From DATARH01 sp050246595 (GTDB lineage: Bacteria; Pseudomonadota; Alphaproteobacteria; ATCC43930; CGMCC-115725): a stretch of DNA of 47,343 nt. The stretch is from positions 1 to 47,343 of the forward strand of contig JBFWVT010000037.1 in NCBI GenBank assembly GCA_050246595.1, written 5' to 3'. This document shows positions 1 to 7,783 of the stretch, piece after piece. Under the pieces are notes generated by a model that saw only the letters and a program-made list of their open reading frames with translations, searched no databases and was not told the origin of the DNA. Made by a program: the position numbers and the translations under genes. Within the stretch, counting starts at the first letter, position 1. Each line of letters opens with the position of its first letter.

Positions 1-31
1 CTCGCAAATCCTGTGAATAGGGTCTGGGCAT
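1..31 (-). CDS. IS630-type transposase, N-terminal fragment
   Basis: Only the first ten codons (MPRPYSQDLR) are present before the window ends, running off the left edge. The fragment matches the usual IS630-family opening, which leads into a helix-turn-helix. An identical copy starts at 47312 on the other strand. Nothing can be said about whether the full gene is intact. Confidence 0.6.
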   Translation of the reverse strand, partial: MPRPYSQDLR

Positions 32-127
32 GCGTGCTGGCCTCCGCCCCCCAGCCAGCATCTTGCGCAGAGATCCCCGCGCCGGGGAACCCCTATCCCG
101 TTTCAACCAGACCCGATCACACTCTAG
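1..127 (-). mobile_element. End of an IS630-type insertion sequence (left copy)
   Basis: These 127 bases are the exact reverse complement of positions 47216-47342. The repeat ends at a CTAG tetranucleotide (124-127), and IS630-family elements insert at TA, often within CTAG. Reading outward on the minus strand there is about 90 bp of leader and then an ATG at 31 beginning MPRPYSQDLR, the typical N-terminus of IS630-type transposases. The rest of the element lies beyond the window. Repeat and leader are seen directly; the family assignment rests on the short N-terminus and the target preference. Confidence 0.75.
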
Positions 128-189
128 AGAAAAATCGGGTCAGAGGGGATCATCCGACCCGTGGAGCTTGCTTTCGATTTAAAGACATA

Positions 190-234
190 GAGCCTGATCG
201 GCTCGGATCGAAGCGGTCTGAGCCGATCAGGCTC
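190..234. repeat. Perfect 15-bp inverted repeat (hairpin)
   Basis: GAGCCTGATCGGCTC at 190-204 is followed by a 15-base spacer and its exact reverse complement at 220-234. No T-run follows on either strand, so it is not a typical intrinsic terminator. It lies in the 526-bp gene-free stretch between the left IS end and ctrA. It could be an operator, an RNA hairpin or the remains of a small mobile repeat. I see no convincing gene in 128-653. Confidence 0.6.
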
Positions 235-314
235 GAGGCGCCGTCCCGCCGCGAGCCGGGTACATCTGCCGGCGGCGGGTTCCAAAAAATGCATCGGGAG
301 GCGGCAGCACCCGC

Positions 315-653
315 GAATCGGCTTCGCGCTGACCCAATCACGGGTTGTGTTTCTCTGCTTTCTCCCACGCTTTCTCCGCGATCAACAAGATCATATTGCG
401 GAATCCGGCCGGCTGACGACGGTCGCCTAGCCCCCGCTCCCGGTTCGAGAGAGGCGGGCGCTACAGCGTGCGGGTGCGCTGATTCGCGAGACCGGGTAAA
501 AAAAGTTGAAAGTTTCGCATTTTACGGGTGAACTTTTCTTCAGATTCGCGTTAATATGCGCAATGGAAATCTTTCGTTGACCGCGCATGCCGTTGCTGGT
601 TGACAAGGAAGCATCGGCAGGTGCGGCCTCGATGCCGTTTGGGAGATTTGGCA
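315..653 (+). promoter_or_regulatory. ctrA upstream region with four GANTC sites
   Basis: GANTC, the CcrM methylation target of alphaproteobacteria, occurs at 315-319, 401-405, 481-485 and 543-547 within about 340 bp before the ctrA start. In Caulobacter a GANTC in ctrA P1 couples transcription to replication-fork passage. A TTAA half-site of the CtrA box lies at 551-554. I could not assign a confident -35/-10 pair. The ribosome-binding site of ctrA is GGGAGA, about 8 bases before the ATG. Confidence 0.5.
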
Positions 654-1370
654 ATGCGTATATTGCTGGTTGAGGATGACGCCGCGACCGCCGCCGGCAT
701 CACGTTGATGCTGAAAAAGGCAGGCTTTGTCTGCGACAAGACCGATCTCGGCGAGGACGGGCTGGAAATCGGTAAGCTCTACGATTACGACATCATCATC
801 CTCGATCTGATGCTGCCGGATATCGACGGGTATGAGGTTCTCCGCCGGCTGCGCGCCGCGCGGGTGCATACGCCGATCCTGATCCTCTCCGGTCTGGCCG
901 AGCTCGACCACAAGCTGAAAGGCCTCGGGTTTGGAGCTGACGACTTCCTGACAAAGCCGTTCGACCGGCGCGAGCTGCTCGCCCGCATCCAGGCGATCGT
1001 GCGCCGCTCGAAAGGACATGCCGCGTCGGAAATCCGCACCGGCAAGTTGAACGTCAATCTCGACAGCCGCACGGTGACCGCCGCCGAAAAGCCGCTGCAC
1101 CTGACCGCCAAGGAATACAGCATCCTGGAGCTGCTCAGCCTGCGCAAGGGCATGACATTGACAAAGGAGATGTTCCTCAATCATCTCTACGGCGGGATGG
1201 ACGAGCCGGACCTGAAGATCATCGACGTCTTCATCTGTAAACTGCGCAAGAAGCTGGCGCAGGCGACCGGCGGCGATCACTATATCGAGACGGTATGGGG
1301 ACGCGGCTACGTCCTGCGCGACCCCGCCGAGGTCGCACCCGAGGCGGAACCCGAGCTGCGCCGGGCCTGA
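654..1370 (+). CDS. ctrA: Cell-cycle master response regulator CtrA
   Basis: OmpR-type response regulator of 238 aa that, when phosphorylated, controls cell-cycle, division and motility genes in alphaproteobacteria. The receiver domain (about 1-120) has acidic residues in VEDD, phospho-acceptor D51 in ILDLMLPD and K in LTKPF. The winged-helix DNA-binding domain (about 125-230) includes the segment LNHLYGGMDEPDLKIIDVF, nearly invariant in CtrA. The ATG at 654 was chosen because it begins the family N-terminus MRILLVEDD and has GGGAGA upstream; an in-frame TTG at 600 would add an unsupported leader. The protein ends in RRA. In Caulobacter a C-terminal Ala-Ala serves ClpXP turnover, so that signal may differ here. 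It is convergent with chpT, its phosphotransferase. Confidence 0.97.
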   Translation: MRILLVEDDAATAAGITLMLKKAGFVCDKTDLGEDGLEIGKLYDYDIIILDLMLPDIDGYEVLRRLRAARVHTPILILSGLAELDHKLKGLGFGADDFLTKPFDRRELLARIQAIVRRSKGHAASEIRTGKLNVNLDSRTVTAAEKPLHLTAKEYSILELLSLRKGMTLTKEMFLNHLYGGMDEPDLKIIDVFICKLRKKLAQATGGDHYIETVWGRGYVLRDPAEVAPEAEPELRRA

Positions 1371-1376
1371 CGACGG

Positions 1377-1988
1377 TCACAAGGGCGGCGCGCCAAGACG
1401 GAACCCGTCGGGCCGATTGCTGATGACAAGGCGCCTTCCCTGAGAAGCTGCGATCAGTCCAGCAAAACAGGCCGTGACGGTTTTTGTCGTAAGCTCGGCC
1501 GGGTCGGCCGCCCCTGTCAGCGCGGCACGCGTTTCGTCGGACAGCGCCACCATGTTGCCGGTCGCGGCGATCTCGGGTCCGCCGGAAGCGATGGCGACAA
1601 CCAGCTGGCCGCCGCGCGTCAACCCTTCGCGCGCTGCCAGCAGCATCGCGCAGGCGAGTTTTTGCCGCTCCAGCGGCAGCGCGCGCGCCGCCTCGCCGTA
1701 GTCGCAATGGACCGGCGATTCGGCAAAATAGCCCGCCGCAAGAAGGTGCGGCGGCGGACCGGCCAGCCCGCCGCCGCCAAACCCGTAAGCAAAACGGAGG
1801 AATTGCAGCCGCGCATTGGCCTCTCGAGCGCTGCTGCCGACCAGCACGACGGCTTCGCGGACAAAATCGGGGTCGTCCTCGCCGAGCAGCTCGGCACCAT
1901 TGGCGATCGCCGCAACCGGGCTTATCAGATCATGGCAGAGCCGGGCGGTCAGCAGCTCGACGATGCGCAACGGGACTGTTACCGGCAT
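1377..1988 (-). CDS. chpT: Histidine phosphotransferase ChpT
   Basis: Protein of 203 aa of the ChpT family (DUF2328), a dimeric phosphotransferase with a degenerate kinase fold that passes phosphate from the hybrid kinase CckA to CtrA and CpdR. The dimerisation helix carries the phosphorylatable histidine, H19, in ARLCHDLISP. The glycine-rich C-terminal half resembles a kinase ATPase domain without ATP-binding motifs, as is usual for the family. An ATG at 1988 (MPVTVPLRIVELL) is preferred over a TTG at 2015. Its stop lies 6 bp from the ctrA stop, so the two genes converge almost without a gap. The physical linkage matches the known CckA-ChpT-CtrA relay. Confidence 0.9.
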   Translation of the reverse strand: MPVTVPLRIVELLTARLCHDLISPVAAIANGAELLGEDDPDFVREAVVLVGSSAREANARLQFLRFAYGFGGGGLAGPPPHLLAAGYFAESPVHCDYGEAARALPLERQKLACAMLLAAREGLTRGGQLVVAIASGGPEIAATGNMVALSDETRAALTGAADPAELTTKTVTACFAGLIAASQGRRLVISNRPDGFRLGAPPL

Positions 1989-2133
1989 GGCGCAATATTC
2001 GCACGGTTCGCGCAAGGCGGCAATCAGAGATGATCACTAATGCATCGAATGCTCGTAAATACGGTATGGCTGAGCGCTGCGCGGTCGATCGCTGCGCCGG
2101 TTGAAACCGGCGGCCGCCTTGCCCCTGCCAAGC

Positions 2134-2766
2134 CTATTCGGGGCAGCGCAGCAGCTCCGCCGCCCGGTCGAGATCGCCGGGGCGGTTGGCGTTGAAGAAC
2201 GGATCGAGGCCGGGCCTCTCTTCCGGGAAATCCACGATCTTCAGCCGGTAGCGCGAGGTCCAGACATCAACCTTGCGGATTCCCTCGGCGACCACCGCCT
2301 CGCGCAGCGAATCGCGCAGCCGCACCGGCCACAGCCCGACAACCGGATGCGGCCTTCCATCCGACGCGGCGCAGGCGAGATCGGCGCCGGCTTCCTCCCT
2401 TTCCCGGAGCAGACGGGCGACGAGGTCGCGCGGCAGGAACGGCGCGTCGGTCGGCACGCTGACGATATCGGAGCAATCCGGCCGGTTTGCCGCGGCCCAA
2501 TCGAGCCCGGCGAGAATTCCGGCGAGCGGACCGGCGAAATCGGGGACGCTGTCGGCGACAACGGGCAGCCCGAACCGCGCGAAGCGTCCGGGATCGCCGT
2601 TGGCGTTGAGGACCAGCCCGGCCACCTGCGGCCCGATGCGGTCGATGACATGATCGAGCAGGGTCCGCCCGCCGAGCGGGCGCAACGCCTTGTCGCCGCC
2701 GCCCATCCGGCGCGACAGCCCGCCGGCCAGCAGCAGCCCCAATGTGTTCGCAAAAGGCGTATTCAC
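2134..2766 (-). CDS. mobA: Molybdenum cofactor guanylyltransferase MobA
   Basis: Protein of 210 aa that transfers GMP from GTP to molybdopterin-Mo, making the guanine dinucleotide form used by formate dehydrogenases and other DMSO-reductase-family enzymes. The N-terminus has the nucleotidyltransferase signature LLAGGLSRRMGGGDK (about 11-25), and further motifs include PTDAPFLP and the C-terminal FFNANRPGDL. Translation starts at GTG (2766), three bases after the fdhD stop. A GAGGG within the end of fdhD serves as ribosome-binding site, so the two genes are probably coupled. No molybdoenzyme structural gene is present in this window. Confidence 0.92.
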   Translation of the reverse strand: MNTPFANTLGLLLAGGLSRRMGGGDKALRPLGGRTLLDHVIDRIGPQVAGLVLNANGDPGRFARFGLPVVADSVPDFAGPLAGILAGLDWAAANRPDCSDIVSVPTDAPFLPRDLVARLLREREEAGADLACAASDGRPHPVVGLWPVRLRDSLREAVVAEGIRKVDVWTSRYRLKIVDFPEERPGLDPFFNANRPGDLDRAAELLRCPE

Positions 2767-2769
2767 GAA

Positions 2770-3669
2770 TCAGCCCTCATCGAGCGCTGCCTGTTCCGCT
2801 TCCGACAGGCTGGATTTGCGGGCCAGACGGGCCGGTTCGTCGGCAACGCCGCGCGGATCGCCGTCAAAGACGATCCGTTCGATACCGGAAAGCGCCGCAA
2901 AGCGCCGCCCCCTGGCGCGCCCAACCAGGGTCAGTCCGGCTTGACGCGCCAGCTCGACCCCCCAGGCGGTAAAACCGGAGCGCGAGATCAGGATCGGAAT
3001 CCCCATCTGCACGGTCTTGATGACCATCTCCGAGGTCAGCCGACCGGTCGTGTAGAAAATTTTCCCGGCCGCGGAGACGTCTTTCAGGTGCATATAGCCG
3101 GCGATCTTGTCGACGGCGTTGTGCCGGCCGACATCCTCCATATACAGCAGCGGCCGATCCTGCTCGCACAGCACACAGCCGTGGATCGCGCCGGCCGCCA
3201 GATAAAGGCTCGGGGCGGTGTTGATCTTGCGCGTCAGCGCGTAAAGCCACGAGGTCCGCAGCACCGCGTCAGGATCGAGCCGCACCTCGTCGAAACGCTC
3301 CATCAGATCGCCGAACACGGTGCCCTGGGCGCAGCCCGAGGTCAGCGTCTTTTTTTTCAGCTTGTCCTCGAAATCGGTTTCGCGCTCGGTGCGCACGACG
3401 ACCGTGTCGATCTCGTCGTCGTAATCGATCCCGACGATCCGATCCTCGGGGCCGAGCATGTTCTGGTTCAGCAGATAGCCGACCGCGAGATAGTCGGGGT
3501 GGTCGCCGATCGTCATCATCGTCACGATCTCGCGCCCGTTCAGGAACAGGGTCAGTGGCCGTTCGGTGACGACGGAGGTCTCGATCTCGCTGCCGTCCTG
3601 GTCGATTCCGCCGACCCGCCGGGTCAGGCGCGGATCGTCCGGGTCGGGTCGCACCGCGAATTCCTGCAT
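2770..3669 (-). CDS. fdhD: Formate dehydrogenase accessory sulfurtransferase FdhD
   Basis: Protein of 299 aa. FdhD carries sulfur from a cysteine desulfurase to the bis-MGD cofactor, which formate dehydrogenase needs for activity. The family segments seen are ERPLTLFLNGREI near the N-terminus, the cysteine loop TSGCAQGT, and DVGRHNAVDKI followed by TTGRLTSEMV. The loop has one cysteine rather than the CxxC of the E. coli protein; this single-Cys form also occurs in other FdhD subfamilies. The ATG at 3669 (MQEFAVRPD) was chosen because the further open frame upstream is low-complexity and overlaps the divergent promoter. It lies upstream of, and probably co-transcribed with, mobA. Confidence 0.9.
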   Translation of the reverse strand: MQEFAVRPDPDDPRLTRRVGGIDQDGSEIETSVVTERPLTLFLNGREIVTMMTIGDHPDYLAVGYLLNQNMLGPEDRIVGIDYDDEIDTVVVRTERETDFEDKLKKKTLTSGCAQGTVFGDLMERFDEVRLDPDAVLRTSWLYALTRKINTAPSLYLAAGAIHGCVLCEQDRPLLYMEDVGRHNAVDKIAGYMHLKDVSAAGKIFYTTGRLTSEMVIKTVQMGIPILISRSGFTAWGVELARQAGLTLVGRARGRRFAALSGIERIVFDGDPRGVADEPARLARKSSLSEAEQAALDEG

Positions 3670-3787
3670 GCGCCGATGATGGGGAGGACCGCCCCGTCGT
3701 ACAAGACGGTGCGCTTGCCGAGGGGTTGCTCCGGGGCGGCGCGGCGGGCCAGTTTCAAACCGAGGCAGTACCGATCGGGTTGGTGCT

Positions 3788-3816
3788 TTGACACTTCTTC
3801 TACTTTTTCTTACTCT
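3788..3816 (+). promoter_or_regulatory. Sigma-70-type promoter for the D,D-carboxypeptidase gene
   Basis: TTGACA (3788-3793) is a perfect -35 box, followed by a 17-base T-rich spacer and TACTCT (3811-3816) as -10. It lies about 75 bp before the predicted ATG at 3891 and between the divergent fdhD and carboxypeptidase genes. Confidence 0.55.
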
Positions 3817-3890
3817 CGAGGGCGTTGAGCGCGGAGCGGTCGTGGGGACCACGTTCAACCTCCGGTGGGGGACAGCAGGGTGCGGGCGTG

Positions 3891-5438
3891 ATGGCGGAAA
3901 AGCGGGGGATTTCCCGTGGCGCAATGCCGCGGGTGCGGTTTGCCGGGGCGTCGATCCTGGCGGCTTCAATCGCGCTCGGTCTGGTGGGCGGACCCGCGGC
4001 CGAGGCGCGACCGCGCGGCGATGCGAGCGGCTGGTCGCCGGTTTTCGCATGGATACTGCTCGACGCCGAGACCGGCCAGGTGATCAGCGAACAGAACGCC
4101 GACGTTCTCACCTATCCGGCGTCGCTGACCAAGATGATGACGCTGTACCTGACCTTCGAGGCGCTCAATCAGGGACGCGTCCGGCTCGACCAGCTCTTCA
4201 GGGTGTCCGCCGAGGCGGCGCGCCGCCCGCCGAGCAAGCTCGGGCTGACCCCGGGCGACGCGGTCCCGCTGCGCGATCTGATCCTCGCCCTGATCACCCG
4301 GTCGGCCAATGACGCGGCTGCCGTCATCGCCGAAAACCTTGCCGGCAGCGAGGCCAATTTCGCCCGGTACATGACCTGGAAGGCGCGCCAGCTCGGCATG
4401 CAGCACAGCTGGTTCCAGAATGCCTCCGGACTGCCCAACCCGTCGCAGCGCACGACGGCGCGCGATGTCGCCCAGCTGTCGCTCGCGCTGCTGCACGACT
4501 TTCCGCGCGAATACCGGTACTTCTCGACGCAGGAATTCTATTTCCGCGGCGACGAGATCAATACGCACAATCATCTTCTGGAGTGGTATGCGGGGGCCGA
4601 CGGGATCAAGACCGGGTTTATCAATGCCTCGGGGTTCAACATCGCGACCTCGGCTGTGCGCAACGGGCGCCGACTGATCGGCGTGATCATGGGCGGCCGT
4701 TCGGCGCGCAGCCGCGATTTGCAGATGGCCTCGCTGCTTGACCAGGGCTTTGCGGCGCTCGGATCCCGCCAGCCGGCAACACCGCTAGTCGCTTCGGCGC
4801 CGGCTGCCGGTTCAAGGGCGTCCTCCGCCAACGCCATAGCGGCGTCGGCGCCGGCTGCTACGGTCGCGACAGCGGCCACCGCCGTGCCCGCACCGGCGGT
4901 AAGCGCGATCACGGCGGCCCCCGCCGGTCCGAAACTGTCCTCCGCCAACGCGATACCGGCGGCGCCTTCCCGATCCGTGCCGGCGGTAAGCGCGATCACG
5001 GCGGCGCAGGCGGTCGTCGCGGCAGCCGAGGAGGATGAGGAAGAGGAGGAAGACAGCGGCGCCGAAACCCGGAGAACCGGGGGGCTGCGCCGCGCCGCCA
5101 GCGCCGCGTTGCGGCACCTGACGCCGGTGTCGAAAGCGCAGGCGGCACCCGCCGTTCACGTCAAGACGGCCGACGACGACGGTTGGAGCGTCCAGCTCGG
5201 CGCCTTCCGCGACCAGTCGGCGGCCCGCCAGGTGCTGCGCCGGATTACCGGTCTCGCCGTCGTGAGCGGCAAGCCGCAGCAGGTACTGGCTCCGCCGAAA
5301 TCGGACCGGAAGGGGCTCTATCGGGCCCGTCTGCTGCGCTTTAGCGAGAGCGCCGCGCGGTCGGCCTGCGCCGCACTGAAAAAGCGCAAGATCGCGTGCA
5401 CGGTGGTCCGATCTTCGGTGAAACTCGCGCGCGGCTGA
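3891..5438 (+). CDS. D-alanyl-D-alanine carboxypeptidase with C-terminal SPOR domain
   Basis: Exported penicillin-binding protein of 515 aa (DacA/DacF type, peptidase S11) that trims the terminal D-Ala of peptidoglycan stems. A basic stretch and hydrophobic segment (about 13-38) form the signal peptide. Catalytic motifs are S78-LTK81, S138-A-N140 and K240-TG. The catalytic domain ends near residue 290. It is followed by a low-complexity Ala/Pro/Ser linker with internal duplications, an acidic run of Glu and Asp, and a SPOR domain (about 435-505, starting DDGWSVQLGAF) that should bind denuded glycan at the septum. The ATG at 3891 follows a purine-rich GACAGCAGGG; an ATG at 3924 is an alternative. 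Confidence 0.92.
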   Translation: MAEKRGISRGAMPRVRFAGASILAASIALGLVGGPAAEARPRGDASGWSPVFAWILLDAETGQVISEQNADVLTYPASLTKMMTLYLTFEALNQGRVRLDQLFRVSAEAARRPPSKLGLTPGDAVPLRDLILALITRSANDAAAVIAENLAGSEANFARYMTWKARQLGMQHSWFQNASGLPNPSQRTTARDVAQLSLALLHDFPREYRYFSTQEFYFRGDEINTHNHLLEWYAGADGIKTGFINASGFNIATSAVRNGRRLIGVIMGGRSARSRDLQMASLLDQGFAALGSRQPATPLVASAPAAGSRASSANAIAASAPAATVATAATAVPAPAVSAITAAPAGPKLSSANAIPAAPSRSVPAVSAITAAQAVVAAAEEDEEEEEDSGAETRRTGGLRRAASAALRHLTPVSKAQAAPAVHVKTADDDGWSVQLGAFRDQSAARQVLRRITGLAVVSGKPQQVLAPPKSDRKGLYRARLLRFSESAARSACAALKKRKIACTVVRSSVKLARG

Positions 5439-5503
5439 GCTGTCTCGGGACTGACGGTTTCGAGAGTGACCGGCCGGGCGCACGCATTCGGAAAGGAACC
5501 CAT

Positions 5504-6241
5504 ATGCCGAGTTTCGAGCACGACGGCGCCCGTCTCTATTACGAGGAATACGGGCGGGGATTTCCGATCCTGACCTTCGCGCCGGCCGGGCTGGCCTCGG
5601 TCATCGAGGTGTGGAGCGAGCCGTCGGCACCGATCAACCCGATCGCCGAATTCGCCGATAAATTCCGCGTCATCGCAATGGATCAGCGCAATGCCGGCGG
5701 CCAGTCGCGCGCTCCGATCACGGCGCGGGACGGCTGGGACAGCTATACGTCGGACCATATCGCGCTGCTCGATCATCTGCGGATCGATCGCTGCCATCTG
5801 TACGGCCAGTGCATCGGCGGCTCGTTCATCCTGAACCTGATCGGGAAACAGCCGGAGCGCGTCGCCGCCGCGGTTCTGGCGCAGCCGATCGGGCGGGTCG
5901 GTCCGATGCCGCAGGGCAAGACGGCGCGGTTCGAGGCCTGGACCGCCTCGCTCAAGGATCATCCCGAGGCGACGCCGGAGGTGCTCGACCAATTCTACCG
6001 CAATCTTTACGAGCCGGGGTTTGTGTACTGCGTCGACCGCGACTTCGTGCGGACGGTCCGGACGCCCTGTCTCGTGCTGGCCGGCAACGACGAGGCGCAT
6101 CCCTACGCGATCTCGGAGGAGCTGGCGACGCTGCTGCCGAATAGCGAGTTCATCGCCGAGTGGAAGACCGGGGCGGCACTCGACGCGGCGCGCGGGAGGG
6201 TCCGGGAATTCCTGCTGAAGCACACGCCGCGGCAGGGCTGA
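5504..6241 (+). CDS. Alpha/beta-fold hydrolase with a cysteine at the nucleophile position
   Basis: Protein of 245 aa with the alpha/beta-hydrolase layout: an early strand LYYEEYGRGFPIL, an oxyanion region at FAPAGLAS, the strand RVIAMDQRNAGGQS, and the nucleophile elbow LYGQCIGGSF around residue 103. The elbow reads G-x-C-x-G-G rather than the common G-x-S-x-G, so the predicted nucleophile is C103, as in dienelactone hydrolases. D in GNDEAHP is a likely acid; the catalytic histidine is not obvious and could be the H of that motif. AAAGGA precedes the ATG at 5504. The substrate cannot be told. Confidence 0.8.
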   Translation: MPSFEHDGARLYYEEYGRGFPILTFAPAGLASVIEVWSEPSAPINPIAEFADKFRVIAMDQRNAGGQSRAPITARDGWDSYTSDHIALLDHLRIDRCHLYGQCIGGSFILNLIGKQPERVAAAVLAQPIGRVGPMPQGKTARFEAWTASLKDHPEATPEVLDQFYRNLYEPGFVYCVDRDFVRTVRTPCLVLAGNDEAHPYAISEELATLLPNSEFIAEWKTGAALDAARGRVREFLLKHTPRQG

Positions 6242-6330
6242 TGCAAGCGCCCTGAGAACGCCGGGCAGAACCGGCCGGTCTGCCCAGCAGGGCCTGGGGC
6301 GACCGGGGACGAGGTTCCGCCGGGTGCTCC

Positions 6331-7677
6331 CTAAACCATGTAACCCACGTCGGACGCGCCGGTCGGATAGGCGAACATGGTGGATTTCAGCGCTTCGGCC
6401 GTCAGCCCGTGGCGGATCGCCAGAGCGAACAGGTTGATGACCTCGTCGGCATGCGGGCCGACGAGGTGAGCGCCGAGAATGCGGTCGGTCCCTTCCTCCA
6501 CCATCACCTTGAAGCCATAGACCGGTTCGGCCGCCTGCCGCGCCGTGAACCAGTCGGAGGCTCTCTGCGTTTTAATGCGGAATTTGCGCCCCTGGCGACG
6601 GGCTTCCGCCTCGCTCAGGCCCACCGCCGCAATCGGCGGGATCGTAAAGGCGACGCTGGGCACCCCCCGGTAATCCGATTTGTGCCGGTTGCCTTCCAGC
6701 AGGTTCGCCGCCGCCGCCTTGGCATCGTGGCTCGATACCGGCGTCAGCGGCGGTCCCGAGCCGGCCGCGTCCCCCGCCGCATAAACGGCCGGGTTGGACA
6801 CGCTTTGCAGATACCCGTTGAGCTGCAACCGGCCGTTCTTCACCGCCACCCCGGCCCGATCCAGATCGAGACCGTCAAGGGCCGGCACGCGGCCCGCCGC
6901 ATGCAGGACCAGATCCGCCTCAACGATGACGGGCTGCCCCCGCGACGAGGCTGCTACCCGGTATCCGGCCCCGGTCTTCTCGACGCCTTCGACGACAGTC
7001 CCGGTGCGCACGTCGATCCCGACCGCCTGGAACTTCTCCATGAGCCAGTCGACCAGTTCCGGCTCGAAATGGGTGAGCATCCGCTCGCCCCGTTGCAGCA
7101 CCGTCACCCGCGCCCCGGCCCGCGCCGCGATGTGCGAGAATTCGGCGGCGATATAGCCTCCCCCCACCATGGCAATCCGCGGCGGCAGGGCGTCGAGGGC
7201 AAGAAATTCCTCGCTTGTGATCAGGTGCTCGCTGCCGGGGATGCCGAGCCTCGCCGGTGCCGCCCCGACTGCGATCAGTACATGCCGGGCTTCGAGAGCC
7301 GCGCCCTCGACGTCGATAGTGCGGCGGCCGGTGAACCGGGCCTGCCCGTGAAAGGCCGCGATGCCCTTCCCGGCGTAGTTTTCCTCGTGCATTTGCGGGA
7401 CGGGAGCGGTAAAGCCGCGCTTGAAGGCGATCAGTTCCGGCCAGTCGATATGCGGTGCGCCGGCCACGCCCCTGCCGCTCATGCGCCGGACATGATCGAT
7501 CGCCGCAGCCCCGCCGACGAGTACTTTTTTCGGGTCGCAGCCGCGCAAGGCGCAGGTGCCCCCGAAGGGGCGGCAGTCGATCACGGCCACGGTCCAGCCG
7601 GCCTCCCGGCATCGCAGCGCCGCGACCTGCGCCGCCGTCCCCGTTCCCATGACGACCAGATCGAATTGCTGTGCCAT
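6331..7677 (-). CDS. NAD(P)/FAD-dependent disulfide oxidoreductase (class I)
   Basis: Protein of 448 aa related to glutathione reductase, mercuric reductase and dihydrolipoyl dehydrogenase. An FAD-binding GxGxxA motif (GTGTAAQVAA) begins at residue 11, the redox-active pair is C42/C47 in GGTCALRGCDPKK, the NAD(P) domain has VGGGYIAAEF, and a second FAD motif reads VYAAGDAAG. The C-terminal dimer-interface signature, normally HPTxxE and the source of the catalytic His-Glu pair, is AYPTGASDVGYMV here, lacking both residues. This variant defines an uncharacterised subgroup; the enzyme is probably not a true lipoamide or glutathione reductase. It stands alone, on the minus strand. Confidence 0.85.
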   Translation of the reverse strand: MAQQFDLVVMGTGTAAQVAALRCREAGWTVAVIDCRPFGGTCALRGCDPKKVLVGGAAAIDHVRRMSGRGVAGAPHIDWPELIAFKRGFTAPVPQMHEENYAGKGIAAFHGQARFTGRRTIDVEGAALEARHVLIAVGAAPARLGIPGSEHLITSEEFLALDALPPRIAMVGGGYIAAEFSHIAARAGARVTVLQRGERMLTHFEPELVDWLMEKFQAVGIDVRTGTVVEGVEKTGAGYRVAASSRGQPVIVEADLVLHAAGRVPALDGLDLDRAGVAVKNGRLQLNGYLQSVSNPAVYAAGDAAGSGPPLTPVSSHDAKAAAANLLEGNRHKSDYRGVPSVAFTIPPIAAVGLSEAEARRQGRKFRIKTQRASDWFTARQAAEPVYGFKVMVEEGTDRILGAHLVGPHADEVINLFALAIRHGLTAEALKSTMFAYPTGASDVGYMV

Positions 7678-7783
7678 GGCCCGATAACCGACGAGCCGTA
7701 CGGCAGGTTCCGGCCGCGGGTCGCCCCGGCGCGCATCTTCCTGCCAGTCGCTGCGGCCGTCGGCAGGTCATGCCGGCCGCGGA

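Noticed and set aside
13..531. Open frame of 172 codons at the left end
   Set aside because: It starts within the IS end, crosses the 15-bp hairpin and has no protein features.
2101..3828. Open frame of 575 codons opposite mobA and fdhD
   Set aside because: It covers two recognisable genes on the other strand and has no family features.
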